NCBI GenBank assembly: GCA_021324855.1
Contig: JAJPIG010000024.1
Location: 62,001-126,000, forward strand
Reading direction: 5' to 3'
Source of the DNA: Pseudomonadota bacterium
GTDB taxonomy: Bacteria; Desulfobacterota; Binatia; Binatales; Binataceae
DNA length: 64,000 nucleotides
Shown here: positions 44,276 to 52,878 of the stretch, piece after piece
Numbering within the stretch: the first letter of the stretch is position 1
Layout: each line of letters starts with the position of its first letter
Position numbers and translations under genes: made by a program
The notes under the pieces: model-generated
Database searches by the model: none
Told to the model about the DNA's origin: nothing
The model's input: only the letters and a program-made list of their open reading frames with translations

Positions 44276-45115
44276 TCATTCTCGTCGATGACGGAACGAT
44301 GGCCCCGAGAAGCCGGCGGGCGGAGCCGGAATCGGCGAGTTCGCGCCGAAAAGATTTCCGCCGAGACTGACGCCGCCGTCGACGACCATCGCCGCGCCGG
44401 TGATCCACTCGGATTCGTCGCTGGCGAGGAACAGGGCCATTGCCGCGATGTCCTCGGGCCGTCCGATGCGCGGGATCTGCTGGACGTTCGCAAAGAACTC
44501 GGCTGCGACCGACGCGCCGCCGGGGACGTGATTGTAGACCAGGGGCGTGTTGATGAGGCCGGGGCAGATGCAGTTGACGCGAATCCGATCCTTGCCGACC
44601 TGGGTTGCCACCGAGCGCGTCAGGTTAATCACGCCGGCCTTGGCGGCCGAGTAGGCATGCGGCGCGCCCGCCATGAAGCCGGCCACCGACGCGGTCGAGA
44701 TAATCGATCCGCCGCCCTGCGTGCGCATCACGGGAATCGCATGCTTCATCCCGAGAAAGACCGAACGCAGCAGGATCGCCATCGTCCGGTCCCAGTTCTC
44801 GACCGAGGTCTCTTCGATCGGTCCGACTGCGCCGCCAAGGCCGGCATTATTGTACATCACGTCGAGCCGCCCGAATTCGCTCGTGGCGCGATCGATCGCC
44901 GCCTTGATCTCAGCCTCATTCTCGACATTCACCGGCTGAAAGACCGCGCGACCGCCCGCGGCGATGCAATCGCGCACCGCCTCTGCGCCGCCGTCGGCGT
45001 TAAGGTCGGCGATTACGAGCGCGGCGCCCTCTGCTGCGAAACGGATCGCGGCGGCGCGTCCGATGCCGCTGGCGGAACCGGTGATGACCGCGACTTTTCC
45101 ATCGAGTCTGCCCAT
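44276..45115 (-). CDS. Short-chain dehydrogenase/reductase
   Basis: The 279-residue classical SDR has the cofactor motif TGSASGIGRAAA, the NNAG segment, the catalytic Ser of STASV and YSAAKAGVINLTRSVATQ (YxxxK), plus the ICPGLINTPL loop and a C-terminal VVDGGVSLGG. An acidic residue after strand 2 (VIADLNADGG) favours NAD(H). The start at 45115 has GGGAG upstream; the frame upstream to 45217 would overlap uvrC and is rejected. It heads the operon with the three amidohydrolases. The carbonyl or hydroxy substrate is unknown. Confidence 0.92.
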   Translation of the reverse strand: MGRLDGKVAVITGSASGIGRAAAIRFAAEGAALVIADLNADGGAEAVRDCIAAGGRAVFQPVNVENEAEIKAAIDRATSEFGRLDVMYNNAGLGGAVGPIEETSVENWDRTMAILLRSVFLGMKHAIPVMRTQGGGSIISTASVAGFMAGAPHAYSAAKAGVINLTRSVATQVGKDRIRVNCICPGLINTPLVYNHVPGGASVAAEFFANVQQIPRIGRPEDIAAMALFLASDESEWITGAAMVVDGGVSLGGNLFGANSPIPAPPAGFSGPSFRHRRE

Positions 45116-45173
45116 GCTGTGCTCCCGTCCGGGCGTCCCCGGACTAATCACTGTGATAGTATGATCGACGGTC

Positions 45174-47270
45174 ATGGCCAACCAGGATTCGCCGCGCGAT
45201 GAACAGGCGCCGATCATCGAGCGTCCGTTCCACTCGCTGGTGAGCTATTCGCCGGCGACGCCTGAATCTACCGGCGGCGACGAGCCGGAGACGGTCTCCG
45301 CCGGGCACCCGCTGGCGAAGAAGCTCGCCGCCGTCCCCGTCGAGCCGGGCGTCTATCTGCTCCGCGATCGGCATGGGAAAGTACTTTACGTCGGCAAAGC
45401 CAAGTCGCTGCGCCCGCGGGTGCGCGCCTATTTCCGCGAGCGCGGCGACGAGCGCTTCCAGGTGCGCTTTCTGATGAAGCGGGTGCGCGACTTCGACACG
45501 CTGGTCGCGGCCTCCGAGAAGGAAGCGCTGATTCTCGAGAACAACCTGATCAAGCAATACAAGCCGCGCTACAACATCCGGCTCAAGGACGACAAATCGT
45601 ATCTGAGCGCGAAGATCACGAACCATCCGTGGCCGCGCATTACGGTGACGCGCAAGATCGTGAAGGACGGCGGGCGCTACTTCGGACCGTTCGGATCGGC
45701 CGACGGCCTGCGCGAAACGATCGACGTCATCCGCAAGGTCTTTCCACTGCGCACCTGCAGCGACACAGTGTTCCGCAATCGCGCGCGCCCGTGCCTCGAA
45801 TATCAGATCAAACGCTGCATGGGGCCGTGCTGTCTACCGGTGGATCGCGCGGAATATGAGCGTCATCTCCGCGCCGCGCAGATGCTGCTCGAAGGCAGGA
45901 ACCTCGAGCTGCTGAAGGAGATGCGCGAGCGGATGAAGTCGCATGCCGAGCGGCTCGAGTTCGAAGAAGCCGCCCGCATCCGCGATCGCGTGCGCGCGAT
46001 CGAGAAGACCGTCGAGCGCCAGACCGTGCTGCATCACTGGGGCATCGATCAGGACGTCTTCGGGCTCTATCGCGAGGGCGGATTCATCGAGGCGATCGTG
46101 CTGATGATCCGCGGCGGCAAGCTCACCAGCGCGCAAAGCTGGAGCTTCGAGGATCTCGAGTTCGCCGATCAGGATGTGCTCGCGGATCTGCTGACGCAGT
46201 TTTACTCGGGCGCGCGGTTTATTCCCGATGAAGTCATTTTGCCGACCGCGATCGAGGACGCCGACGTCCGCGCGGAGCTTCTGACCGACAAACGCGGCAA
46301 GAAAGTAGAGTTGATCGTGCCGCAGCGCGGCGAAAAACTCCGGCTGCTCGAAATGGCGCAGGACAATGCGCGCCAGTCGTTCCACTCGCGTCGCGACAGC
46401 GAATCCACGCGCGAGCGGATGCTCGAGGAGCTCCGCCGCAGGCTGCATTTGCGCAACACGCCGAAGCGTATCGAATGTTACGACATCTCGAATTTGCAGG
46501 GCTCGATGGTCGTCGGGTCGCAGGTCACGTTCGACGAGGGCGAGCCGGAGAAGAATCTTTACCGGCGCTACCGGATTCGCACGGTCGAGGGTCAGGACGA
46601 TTTCGCGAGTCTCTTCGAAGTCCTGCGCCGGCGGCTGGCGCGCGCGCAGCGCGATGGCGAGTATCCGGACCTGTGGGTGATCGACGGCGGCAAGGGCCAA
46701 CTTAATGTAGCGCTTGAAGTATTGCGCGAGACCGGCGCCCGCGATCAGATCGAGGTCGTCTCGCTCGCCAAGCAGCACGTGCTCAATCCGGCCCGTGAGC
46801 GCGAGGTGGTGAAGTCCGAGGAGCGGGTCTTTCTTCCGAATCGCAAGGACCCGATCGTGCTGCCGAAAAACTCGACCGCGTTGTTCCTGCTGGTCCGCAT
46901 CCGCGATGAAGCCCATCGCTTCGCAATCACCTACAATCGCGAGCTCCGGCGGCGGGCGCGGATGCGCTCGGTGCTCGACGACATCGAGGGCATCGGACCG
47001 GTGCGCCGCCGCGCATTGCTACGTCATTTCGGCAGCCTGCGCAGAATCCGGGAGGCGAGCGTGGATGAGATCTCCGCCGTGAAGGGGTTCAATGCGGACA
47101 TCGCGGCTGCGATTCGCCGCCATCTCGACGGCATCGCGACACTGCTCGACCGCGAGGAAGCCGCGGAATCGTCGCTGGTGAACGAGGCGCCGATGCCGGC
47201 TGAACCGCTCGCGCCCCATCCGGATGTTTCGGCCGACGGGAACGCGCCGCAAGAACCCTCCGCATCGTAG
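45174..47270 (+). CDS. uvrC: Excinuclease ABC subunit C
   Basis: UvrC makes both incisions in excision repair. The 698-residue protein has an N-terminal GIY-YIG nuclease (VPVEPGVYLLRDRHGKVLYVGKAKSL), a central UVR domain for UvrB binding (MKSHAERLEFEEAARIRDRVRAIEK), the C-terminal RNase H-like nuclease (ECYDISNLQGSMVVGSQVTFDEGEP) and helix-hairpin-helix motifs (LDDIEGIGPVRRRALLRHFGS, EISAVKGFNADIAAAI). The N- and C-terminal tails are extended by about 50 and 40 residues relative to E. coli. It diverges from the SDR gene. Confidence 0.97.
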   Translation: MANQDSPRDEQAPIIERPFHSLVSYSPATPESTGGDEPETVSAGHPLAKKLAAVPVEPGVYLLRDRHGKVLYVGKAKSLRPRVRAYFRERGDERFQVRFLMKRVRDFDTLVAASEKEALILENNLIKQYKPRYNIRLKDDKSYLSAKITNHPWPRITVTRKIVKDGGRYFGPFGSADGLRETIDVIRKVFPLRTCSDTVFRNRARPCLEYQIKRCMGPCCLPVDRAEYERHLRAAQMLLEGRNLELLKEMRERMKSHAERLEFEEAARIRDRVRAIEKTVERQTVLHHWGIDQDVFGLYREGGFIEAIVLMIRGGKLTSAQSWSFEDLEFADQDVLADLLTQFYSGARFIPDEVILPTAIEDADVRAELLTDKRGKKVELIVPQRGEKLRLLEMAQDNARQSFHSRRDSESTRERMLEELRRRLHLRNTPKRIECYDISNLQGSMVVGSQVTFDEGEPEKNLYRRYRIRTVEGQDDFASLFEVLRRRLARAQRDGEYPDLWVIDGGKGQLNVALEVLRETGARDQIEVVSLAKQHVLNPAREREVVKSEERVFLPNRKDPIVLPKNSTALFLLVRIRDEAHRFAITYNRELRRRARMRSVLDDIEGIGPVRRRALLRHFGSLRRIREASVDEISAVKGFNADIAAAIRRHLDGIATLLDREEAAESSLVNEAPMPAEPLAPHPDVSADGNAPQEPSAS

Positions 47271-47282
47271 CTTTTCGGAGCC

Positions 47283-47303
47283 CCGGGGGGCGCGCCCGGT
47301 TTT
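47283..47303 (+). terminator. Weak candidate terminator after uvrC
   Basis: ccggg at 47283-47287 can pair with cccgg at 47295-47299 around a GC-rich loop, followed by only four T residues. It lies 13 bp after the uvrC stop. The tail is short, so termination is uncertain. Confidence 0.35.
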
Positions 47304-47446
47304 GATTCGCCCGCGCCTTTGATGTAGTTTTCGCTGGATCGAAGCCACCCCCCGGCAGAGAGGAGCCGCCCATCGGAGCGCGGCGTTCGTTCGCACACGC
47401 ATTTGGCGTTCCGCGCCGATACATCGCCGGGAGCATCTCAGCCGGC

Positions 47447-50041
47447 GTGCGATGGTTCGACCGCGCCCCGCTGATCTATTTCGTCGCGGCGGCTGTGATC
47501 GCCGGCGATGTGCTCGGCAACCTCAGCATCCATCTCCTCGCATGGCTCGGATGGAGCGCAGCGGTCTTCTCGCTCATGTTCTTTCTTGTCCGGTGGCGCG
47601 CGCTCGGAAGGGCGATTGCGCTGGCCGGAATCGTCGTCGCGGCGAGCGTTCCAGTCTACCGGCTGCATCAGCCGCCTGGGGATTTACATAGCCTGCGGCG
47701 ATTCCCCGACCGCGCTCTCATCACGGTTGAGGGGCGCCTGCCGGCGCCGCCCGAACATTTGCCGGGCCTCACGCATCTGCTCGTGGCCGTCGAGCGCGCC
47801 GGTCTCGACCCGCATCGACTGATGCCGGCCGCGGGCCTGGTTCGAGTCACCATGCTTGCTCCGAATGATTTCCGGCTTGGCGATCGAATTCGGTTCACCG
47901 CACGGATGCGGCTGCCGTACCGGCTGGGCGATGGCGGCGAATTCGATTACCAGGGATGGCTCGAACGCAATGGAATTGCCGCAACCTTCGTGATCCCGCC
48001 GCATCCCCGGTTTCCCGCGATCGTGCGGATCGGCTACGCGCCGGCTTTCCCCGCCACTCCGATTGAAGCGATTCGCGATCATATCCGGCGCTTCATCATG
48101 GGCGGACTCAAATATCCGGCGAGCGCCGAGATGCGCGCGCTCGTGATCGGCGATCGCGGCGGAATCGATGAAGCGCTGCGTCGTCGCTTCGCACTCACCG
48201 GCATGGCTCATCTGCTGGTCATCTCGGGACTTCATCTCAGCTTCATCGCGGCGGCCGCCTTCGCCTTGATGCGGCTTGTTCTGGGCGGGTTCCGTCGGCT
48301 GCTCGAGACGGGGATGGCGAACAAGCTCGCGGCGCTGTTCGCGGCGGTGGTGGTCGTCGGCTACGCGGCGATCGCGGGCCATCACGTCTCCACGATGCGC
48401 GCGCTGGTGATGGTGCTGAGCTATGTGCTGGCCGTCGTGGCCGGGCGCAGCCGTGAGGTGATGGCGAGTCTCGCACTGGCAGCGATCGTCATCTGCATGC
48501 TGTATCCGGGTTCGACGTTTGATGCCGGATTTCAGCTTTCGTTCTTCTCCGTGAGCGCGATCGTGCTTGGGATGCGGAGGTTTACGCGATGGTGGAGCAT
48601 CCGGGTTCCATCGACCGTGAGATTCGGCGCGTCGCCGCCGTGGCGCGAGCGGCTCGCGCTGATGGTCGTCGGCTACTTCGCCGTTTCATTCTGGGCGCTG
48701 CTCGGGACCGCGCCGTTGACCGCCTTCTACTTCAATCAGTTTTCGCTGGTCGGCCTGATCGCGAATGCGGTTGTGGTCCCGATCATGGGGCTCTGCGGCA
48801 CTGCGCTGGGACTGCTCGCGGCGCTTATGAGTTTCATCGCGATCGCGCCTGCGCGGATGGTTCTCGCGCTCGGCGGCCTGACGCTCGATATCAGCACGCA
48901 TCTCGCCGGATGGTTCCTTGGCTGGCCGTTTAGCTGGATGAGAATCTTCACGCCGACGATTCTGGAACTGGTGCTCGCCTATGCGTTGATCGGGGTCTGG
49001 CTTGCGATGCCGCTCGCCGCGGCTCGCGCGCATCGGGCCGTCCAACCCGCCTTACCGCGCCGGCATGTGATTGTACTCGCGATTCTGCTGGCGATCGTCG
49101 TTTGCGATGCGGTGTGGTGGATGCGCGATCGCTATTTCAATCCTGAATTGCGGGTGACCTTTCTATCGGTGGGCGAGGGCGACGCCGCAGTGGTGCGATT
49201 TCCGGGTGGGCGCGTGATGCTGATCGACGCGGGCGGATCGTTCTCGCGCAGTTCCGACCCCGGCGAGCGCATCGTTGCGCCGTATCTATGGTCGCAAAAG
49301 ATCCTGCATGTGGATTATCTCGCGCTGAGCCATCCCGATCTCGATCATTTCGGCGGCTTCGAATTTATCGTGGATAACTTTTCGCCGACCGGCTTCTGGA
49401 TGAGCGGGCCGCCGCGCCCGGGCGCTCAGTTCGCCGGCCTGATCGCCGCGCTCACGCGCCGGCACGTGCCTGTCAGGGAACTCGATGGCGCAAGTCCGTC
49501 GATCAACGTGGGCGGCGTCACGATTAGATGCCTTGGACCCGAGCCCGGAATCAGCGGCCGGCGCAACAATGCCTCGATGGTCCTGCGGCTTGCCTTCGGC
49601 GCGAATTCGTTCCTGTTCACGGGCGATCTCGAGGCGGCCGGCGAGCGCGCACTGATCGCATCGCGCGCCGACCTGCACGCAACGATCCTGAAGGTGCCGC
49701 ATCACGGCAGCTCGACATCGTCCAGCGATCTATTTCTGAACGCGGTCGCTCCCGACCTTGGCGTGATCTCGCTTGGCTACCTGAATCGTTACGGATTTCC
49801 AGCACCCGAAGTATTGGCTCGGTACCATCGCCATGGCGTCGGCCTGTTGAGGACCGATGAAGCCGGCGAGATCGAGGTCGATGCGACGCGCGATTCGATG
49901 TGCGTGTGGACCTATCGTCGGGTAAGGTTGCCGGCCTCCGCAGGCGGTCTTCCGTTGACTGCGGCGGCCCGGGATTTACGCCGAGGCAGGCGGGAGGCTA
50001 TGCGCCTGAATCAACCTGCGCCTACGGAACCGGCTGCGTAG
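47447..50041 (+). CDS. comEC: ComEC/Rec2 family DNA channel protein
   Basis: The 864-residue membrane protein has the ComEC layout: an N-terminal DUF4131/OB-like region (ALITVEGRLPAPPEHLPGLTHLLV, RIRFTARMRLPYRLGDGGEFDYQGWLERNGIAATFV), a competence domain with about ten hydrophobic segments (MAHLLVISGLHLSFIAAAAFALMRLVLGG), and a C-terminal metallo-beta-lactamase-like domain (SVGEGDAAVVRFPGGRVMLIDAGG, ALSHPDLDHFGGFEFI). ComEC forms the inner-membrane channel for incoming single-stranded DNA. The GTG at 47447 lacks a good Shine-Dalgarno site; an in-frame upstream start is discussed as a finding. Confidence 0.93.
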   Translation: MRWFDRAPLIYFVAAAVIAGDVLGNLSIHLLAWLGWSAAVFSLMFFLVRWRALGRAIALAGIVVAASVPVYRLHQPPGDLHSLRRFPDRALITVEGRLPAPPEHLPGLTHLLVAVERAGLDPHRLMPAAGLVRVTMLAPNDFRLGDRIRFTARMRLPYRLGDGGEFDYQGWLERNGIAATFVIPPHPRFPAIVRIGYAPAFPATPIEAIRDHIRRFIMGGLKYPASAEMRALVIGDRGGIDEALRRRFALTGMAHLLVISGLHLSFIAAAAFALMRLVLGGFRRLLETGMANKLAALFAAVVVVGYAAIAGHHVSTMRALVMVLSYVLAVVAGRSREVMASLALAAIVICMLYPGSTFDAGFQLSFFSVSAIVLGMRRFTRWWSIRVPSTVRFGASPPWRERLALMVVGYFAVSFWALLGTAPLTAFYFNQFSLVGLIANAVVVPIMGLCGTALGLLAALMSFIAIAPARMVLALGGLTLDISTHLAGWFLGWPFSWMRIFTPTILELVLAYALIGVWLAMPLAAARAHRAVQPALPRRHVIVLAILLAIVVCDAVWWMRDRYFNPELRVTFLSVGEGDAAVVRFPGGRVMLIDAGGSFSRSSDPGERIVAPYLWSQKILHVDYLALSHPDLDHFGGFEFIVDNFSPTGFWMSGPPRPGAQFAGLIAALTRRHVPVRELDGASPSINVGGVTIRCLGPEPGISGRRNNASMVLRLAFGANSFLFTGDLEAAGERALIASRADLHATILKVPHHGSSTSSSDLFLNAVAPDLGVISLGYLNRYGFPAPEVLARYHRHGVGLLRTDEAGEIEVDATRDSMCVWTYRRVRLPASAGGLPLTAAARDLRRGRREAMRLNQPAPTEPAA

Positions 50042-50165
50042 CAAACGGGAGACTGCCAGAATTTACCAACGAGGCAGAACCGATGACTCTCCCTTGTTCG
50101 AGGCGTCAGGAACTTTGCGTCAGCCGTCAGGCCCACGCACCGTCGGTTGATCATCACGATACCGC

Positions 50166-50205
50166 TGTGAAAAGATCACTGCTTGGAGAGCGACTCCTTT
50201 TCACA
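50166..50205. promoter_or_regulatory. Inverted repeat upstream of the DUF35 gene
   Basis: tgtgaaaag (50166-50174) and cttttcaca (50197-50205) are exact reverse complements, 22 bp apart, in the 207-bp gap between comEC and the DUF35 gene. The repeat begins 83 bp before the ATG at 50249. The spacing suits either a looped regulator site or a leader hairpin. No consensus promoter pair could be placed with confidence. Confidence 0.4.
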
Positions 50206-50248
50206 TTCCGGGACTCGGTCTCCTTGACGGCTTTGATGGAGGAGATGC

Positions 50249-50692
50249 ATGGCTGAGCAGGCCCAGACCGGGACCGACGGCGGCCCGCGCCCGATCGTCG
50301 CGTACTTCAAGCTCGATCCCAAACCGCATTTGGTGGGCTCGCGATGCGCGTGCGGGGCGGTCTATCTCGATCCCAACCGGGTTGCGTGCTCGAAGTGCGG
50401 TGCGTCTGGCCCATTACCGCAGATCGACATCTCAACCAAAGGCAAGGTTTACGTCTTTTCGGTGATTCATCAGTCTTTCCCCGGAATCAAGACGCCGTAC
50501 GTAAGCGCTATCGTCGATTTGCCCGAGGGCGTGAGCGTGCGCACCAGCCTTTTCGATGTCGATCCGGAGCAGGCTCAGAAGGAACCGCAAAAGATTTTTG
50601 ATCTGCCGGTCGAACTGACCACCTACGTTGCGGCCAAAGATCGCGAGGGCCACGACGTAGTCGCGTTTGCGTTCAAACCGGCGCAGAATTGA
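50249..50692 (+). CDS. DUF35 / OB-fold acyl-CoA-associated protein
   Basis: The 147-residue protein has the DUF35 architecture: an N-terminal segment ending in a zinc ribbon (CACGAVYLDPNR-like CRCAC pattern: SRCACGAVYLDPNRVACSKC) and a C-terminal OB-fold (GKVYVFSVIHQSFPGIKTPYVSAIVDLPEG). DUF35 proteins partner with thiolase-like enzymes; in Mycobacterium ChsH2 works with Ltp2 and others in steroid side-chain degradation. The thiolase gene follows directly, as expected. GGAGGAG precedes the ATG. Confidence 0.88.
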   Translation: MAEQAQTGTDGGPRPIVAYFKLDPKPHLVGSRCACGAVYLDPNRVACSKCGASGPLPQIDISTKGKVYVFSVIHQSFPGIKTPYVSAIVDLPEGVSVRTSLFDVDPEQAQKEPQKIFDLPVELTTYVAAKDREGHDVVAFAFKPAQN

Positions 50693-50747
50693 ACCCATTT
50701 CCCGACGGTCGAGGCCCGCGCCTGCCGGCGGACGGGAGGAACCACAG

Positions 50748-51914
50748 ATGAGAAACGTTTACGTGCTGGGAACCGGCATGATCAAATTCGGGCGCTATCC
50801 CGAGCGTACCGTACCGCAGCTCGGCGCGGAGGCCGCGATTATCGCGCTTAAGGACGCCGGCGTGACGATCAAGGACATCGAAATTTTCATCTCCGGCAAC
50901 TTGTTCCAGGCCAACGCGATGGTCGGACAACGTATTCTGCAGCAGATCGGTCAGACCGGCATCCCCGTCGTCAACGTCACCAACGCCTGCGCCACTGGAT
51001 CGACGGCGTTTCGCGAGGCGTACATCGCGGTTGCTTCCGGCATGTACGATGTATCGCTCGCGGTCGGGAGCGAACAGATGGGGAAGGCCGGACTTTTGGG
51101 TGCTAACCGCGACGGCGTGACCGACCCCGCCTACAACACCGAGGGCAAGCTCGGCTCGGGCCTGATGCCCGCGGTGTTCGGCCAGGCCGGCATCGAGCAC
51201 ATGCGGAAGTACGGCACCACGCTCGCGCATATGGCGAAGATCTCCGTCAAATCGCACAAACACGCGACCAAGAATCCGTTCTCGCAGTATCGCAATGAGG
51301 TCACGCTCGATGACGTGATGCATTCGCGGATGATCGCCTATCCGAACACGCTCTACATGTGCTGCCCGACGGGCGACGGCGCCGCGGCCGCGGTGCTGGT
51401 CTCCGAAAACAAGCTCCGTCAGTTCGCGGGCGGCCGCAAGCGTCCGAAAGTCGCAGCGGCGGTGCTGACCTCCGATCCGTGGACCGAGCGCGACCTCGCC
51501 TGGCCCGACGTAAGCACGCTTACGCGGCGCGCGGCGAAACAGGCGTTCGAGATGGCCGGCGTCGGCCCCGAGGATATCGCGCTGACCGAACTGCATGACT
51601 GTTTCGCGACTGCCGAGCTGGTGCATTACGAAAATTTGCAGCTTTGCGGCGATGGCGAAGCGGCGAAATTCATCGACGAGGGCGGCGGGATGCATCCTGC
51701 GCTCGGCGGCCATTCGCCGGTCAATGTTTCGGGCGGCCTGCTCTCGAAGGGCCATCCGCTGGGCGCGACCGGCGTCGCGAACATCTGCGAGATCACCTGG
51801 CATCTGACGCAGGATGAGCGCGCGAAGGAGCGGCAAGTGCCGGATGCGAAAGTCGGAATGGCGCACGTGATCGGGCTCGGCTCAGCCTGCACGATTCACA
51901 TCCTGACGATCTAG
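50748..51914 (+). CDS. Lipid-transfer-protein-type thiolase family protein
   Basis: The 388-residue protein belongs to the SCP2/nonspecific lipid-transfer thiolase-like group. The nucleophile is Cys81 in NACATGSTAFREAY. ALTELHDCFATAELVHYENL and GGLLSKGHPLGATGVANICEI carry the conserved His residues. The start at 50748 follows GGGAGGAA; the frame remains open upstream to 50667 across the previous gene's end. With the DUF35 partner it could be a thiolase or a retro-aldolase, as with Ltp2. The substrate is unknown. Confidence 0.9.
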   Translation: MRNVYVLGTGMIKFGRYPERTVPQLGAEAAIIALKDAGVTIKDIEIFISGNLFQANAMVGQRILQQIGQTGIPVVNVTNACATGSTAFREAYIAVASGMYDVSLAVGSEQMGKAGLLGANRDGVTDPAYNTEGKLGSGLMPAVFGQAGIEHMRKYGTTLAHMAKISVKSHKHATKNPFSQYRNEVTLDDVMHSRMIAYPNTLYMCCPTGDGAAAAVLVSENKLRQFAGGRKRPKVAAAVLTSDPWTERDLAWPDVSTLTRRAAKQAFEMAGVGPEDIALTELHDCFATAELVHYENLQLCGDGEAAKFIDEGGGMHPALGGHSPVNVSGGLLSKGHPLGATGVANICEITWHLTQDERAKERQVPDAKVGMAHVIGLGSACTIHILTI

Positions 51915-51940
51915 CAGTCCGAGATTCGATTCTGATTCGA

Positions 51941-51968
51941 AAGGGCCGCTCCGACGGGCGGCCTTTTT
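51941..51968 (+). terminator. Rho-independent terminator after the thiolase gene
   Basis: The stem aagggccgc (51941-51949) pairs with gcggccttt (51958-51966), with one G-T wobble, and runs into a T-rich tail (five consecutive T). It lies 27 bp after the stop and ends the DUF35-thiolase unit. Confidence 0.8.
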
Positions 51969-51981
51969 CGTCAATAGTCAA

Positions 51982-52875
51982 ATGGAAGCGACGGTTACCA
52001 GCGCAAATCGGGTGCGGACGACAGCCGAGCACATCGGGCTAGACGCCGACGCGCGCGCCTTGATCGTCAACGCCGACGACTTCGGCCTCTGCCGCGACGA
52101 GAACGAAGCAACTATAGAGGGGCTCGCGCGCGGAATTTTCACATCGTCGACGATTTTGGTTCCGGCGCCCGATTTTGCTCAGACTGCCGAATTCGCGCGT
52201 CGCAACCCGCAGGCCGATCTGGGCGTCCACCTGACGCTTACCAGCGAATGGCCGAAATGGCGCTGGAGGCCGGTATTGAACCGTGGCGCGGTTCCATCGC
52301 TGGTGGACGAAGCGGGATTTCTGTGGCCCGACGTCATGTCGCTCTATGCACATGCCCGGCTCAATGAAGCGGAATGCGAGCTGCGAGCGCAGATCGACGG
52401 GGCGATTGCGGCAGGGATAGATGTGACGCATCTCGATTGTCATATGGGACCGTTGCAGTTGCGCCGCGATTACCACGAATTGTACGTGCAGCTCGCCGCC
52501 GACTACCGGCTCCCGATTCGGGTGGCGCCGCGTGCGATGCTCCGCCGGATGGGGATGAGCACGATCATCGAACAGCTCGATGGCGCCGGGATTCTGTATC
52601 CGGACAATTTCGTGCTTGGCGGTAAGCGCTTGCCGGAGACCGCAGCCGAATACTGGGCGGGCGTAATTCGGGGGCTTCCCGCCGGCGTTTCCGAGATTTA
52701 TTGTCATCCGGCTTACGCCCGCGCCGAACTGCGGAGCTTCGCGGCCGATGCGGCGAAGCGCGACGCCGACTTCCGCTTCTTCACCAGCACCGGAGCGCGC
52801 GAGCTTATTGCGTCGGAGGGCATCCAACTGATTGGCTACCGGAGGCTGCGCGACGTGATGCGCGGTCGGGCCTGA
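51982..52875 (+). CDS. ChbG/HpnK-family deacetylase (YdjC-like)
   Basis: The 297-residue protein belongs to the YdjC (ChbG/HpnK) carbohydrate deacetylase family, which removes N-acetyl groups from sugars or acts in hopanoid biosynthesis (HpnK). Metal-site motifs are LIVNADDFGLCRDENEA, DLGVHLTLTSEW, VTHLDCHMGP and EIYCHPAY. Family length is typical. No hopanoid gene is nearby. It sits just after the terminator and 3 bp before hisS, so it may share the hisS transcript. Confidence 0.85.
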   Translation: MEATVTSANRVRTTAEHIGLDADARALIVNADDFGLCRDENEATIEGLARGIFTSSTILVPAPDFAQTAEFARRNPQADLGVHLTLTSEWPKWRWRPVLNRGAVPSLVDEAGFLWPDVMSLYAHARLNEAECELRAQIDGAIAAGIDVTHLDCHMGPLQLRRDYHELYVQLAADYRLPIRVAPRAMLRRMGMSTIIEQLDGAGILYPDNFVLGGKRLPETAAEYWAGVIRGLPAGVSEIYCHPAYARAELRSFAADAAKRDADFRFFTSTGARELIASEGIQLIGYRRLRDVMRGRA

Positions 52876-52878
52876 CCA

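Noticed and set aside
45834-46916. 360-codon minus-strand frame inside uvrC
   Set aside because: It is antisense to conserved uvrC domains and has no independent features.
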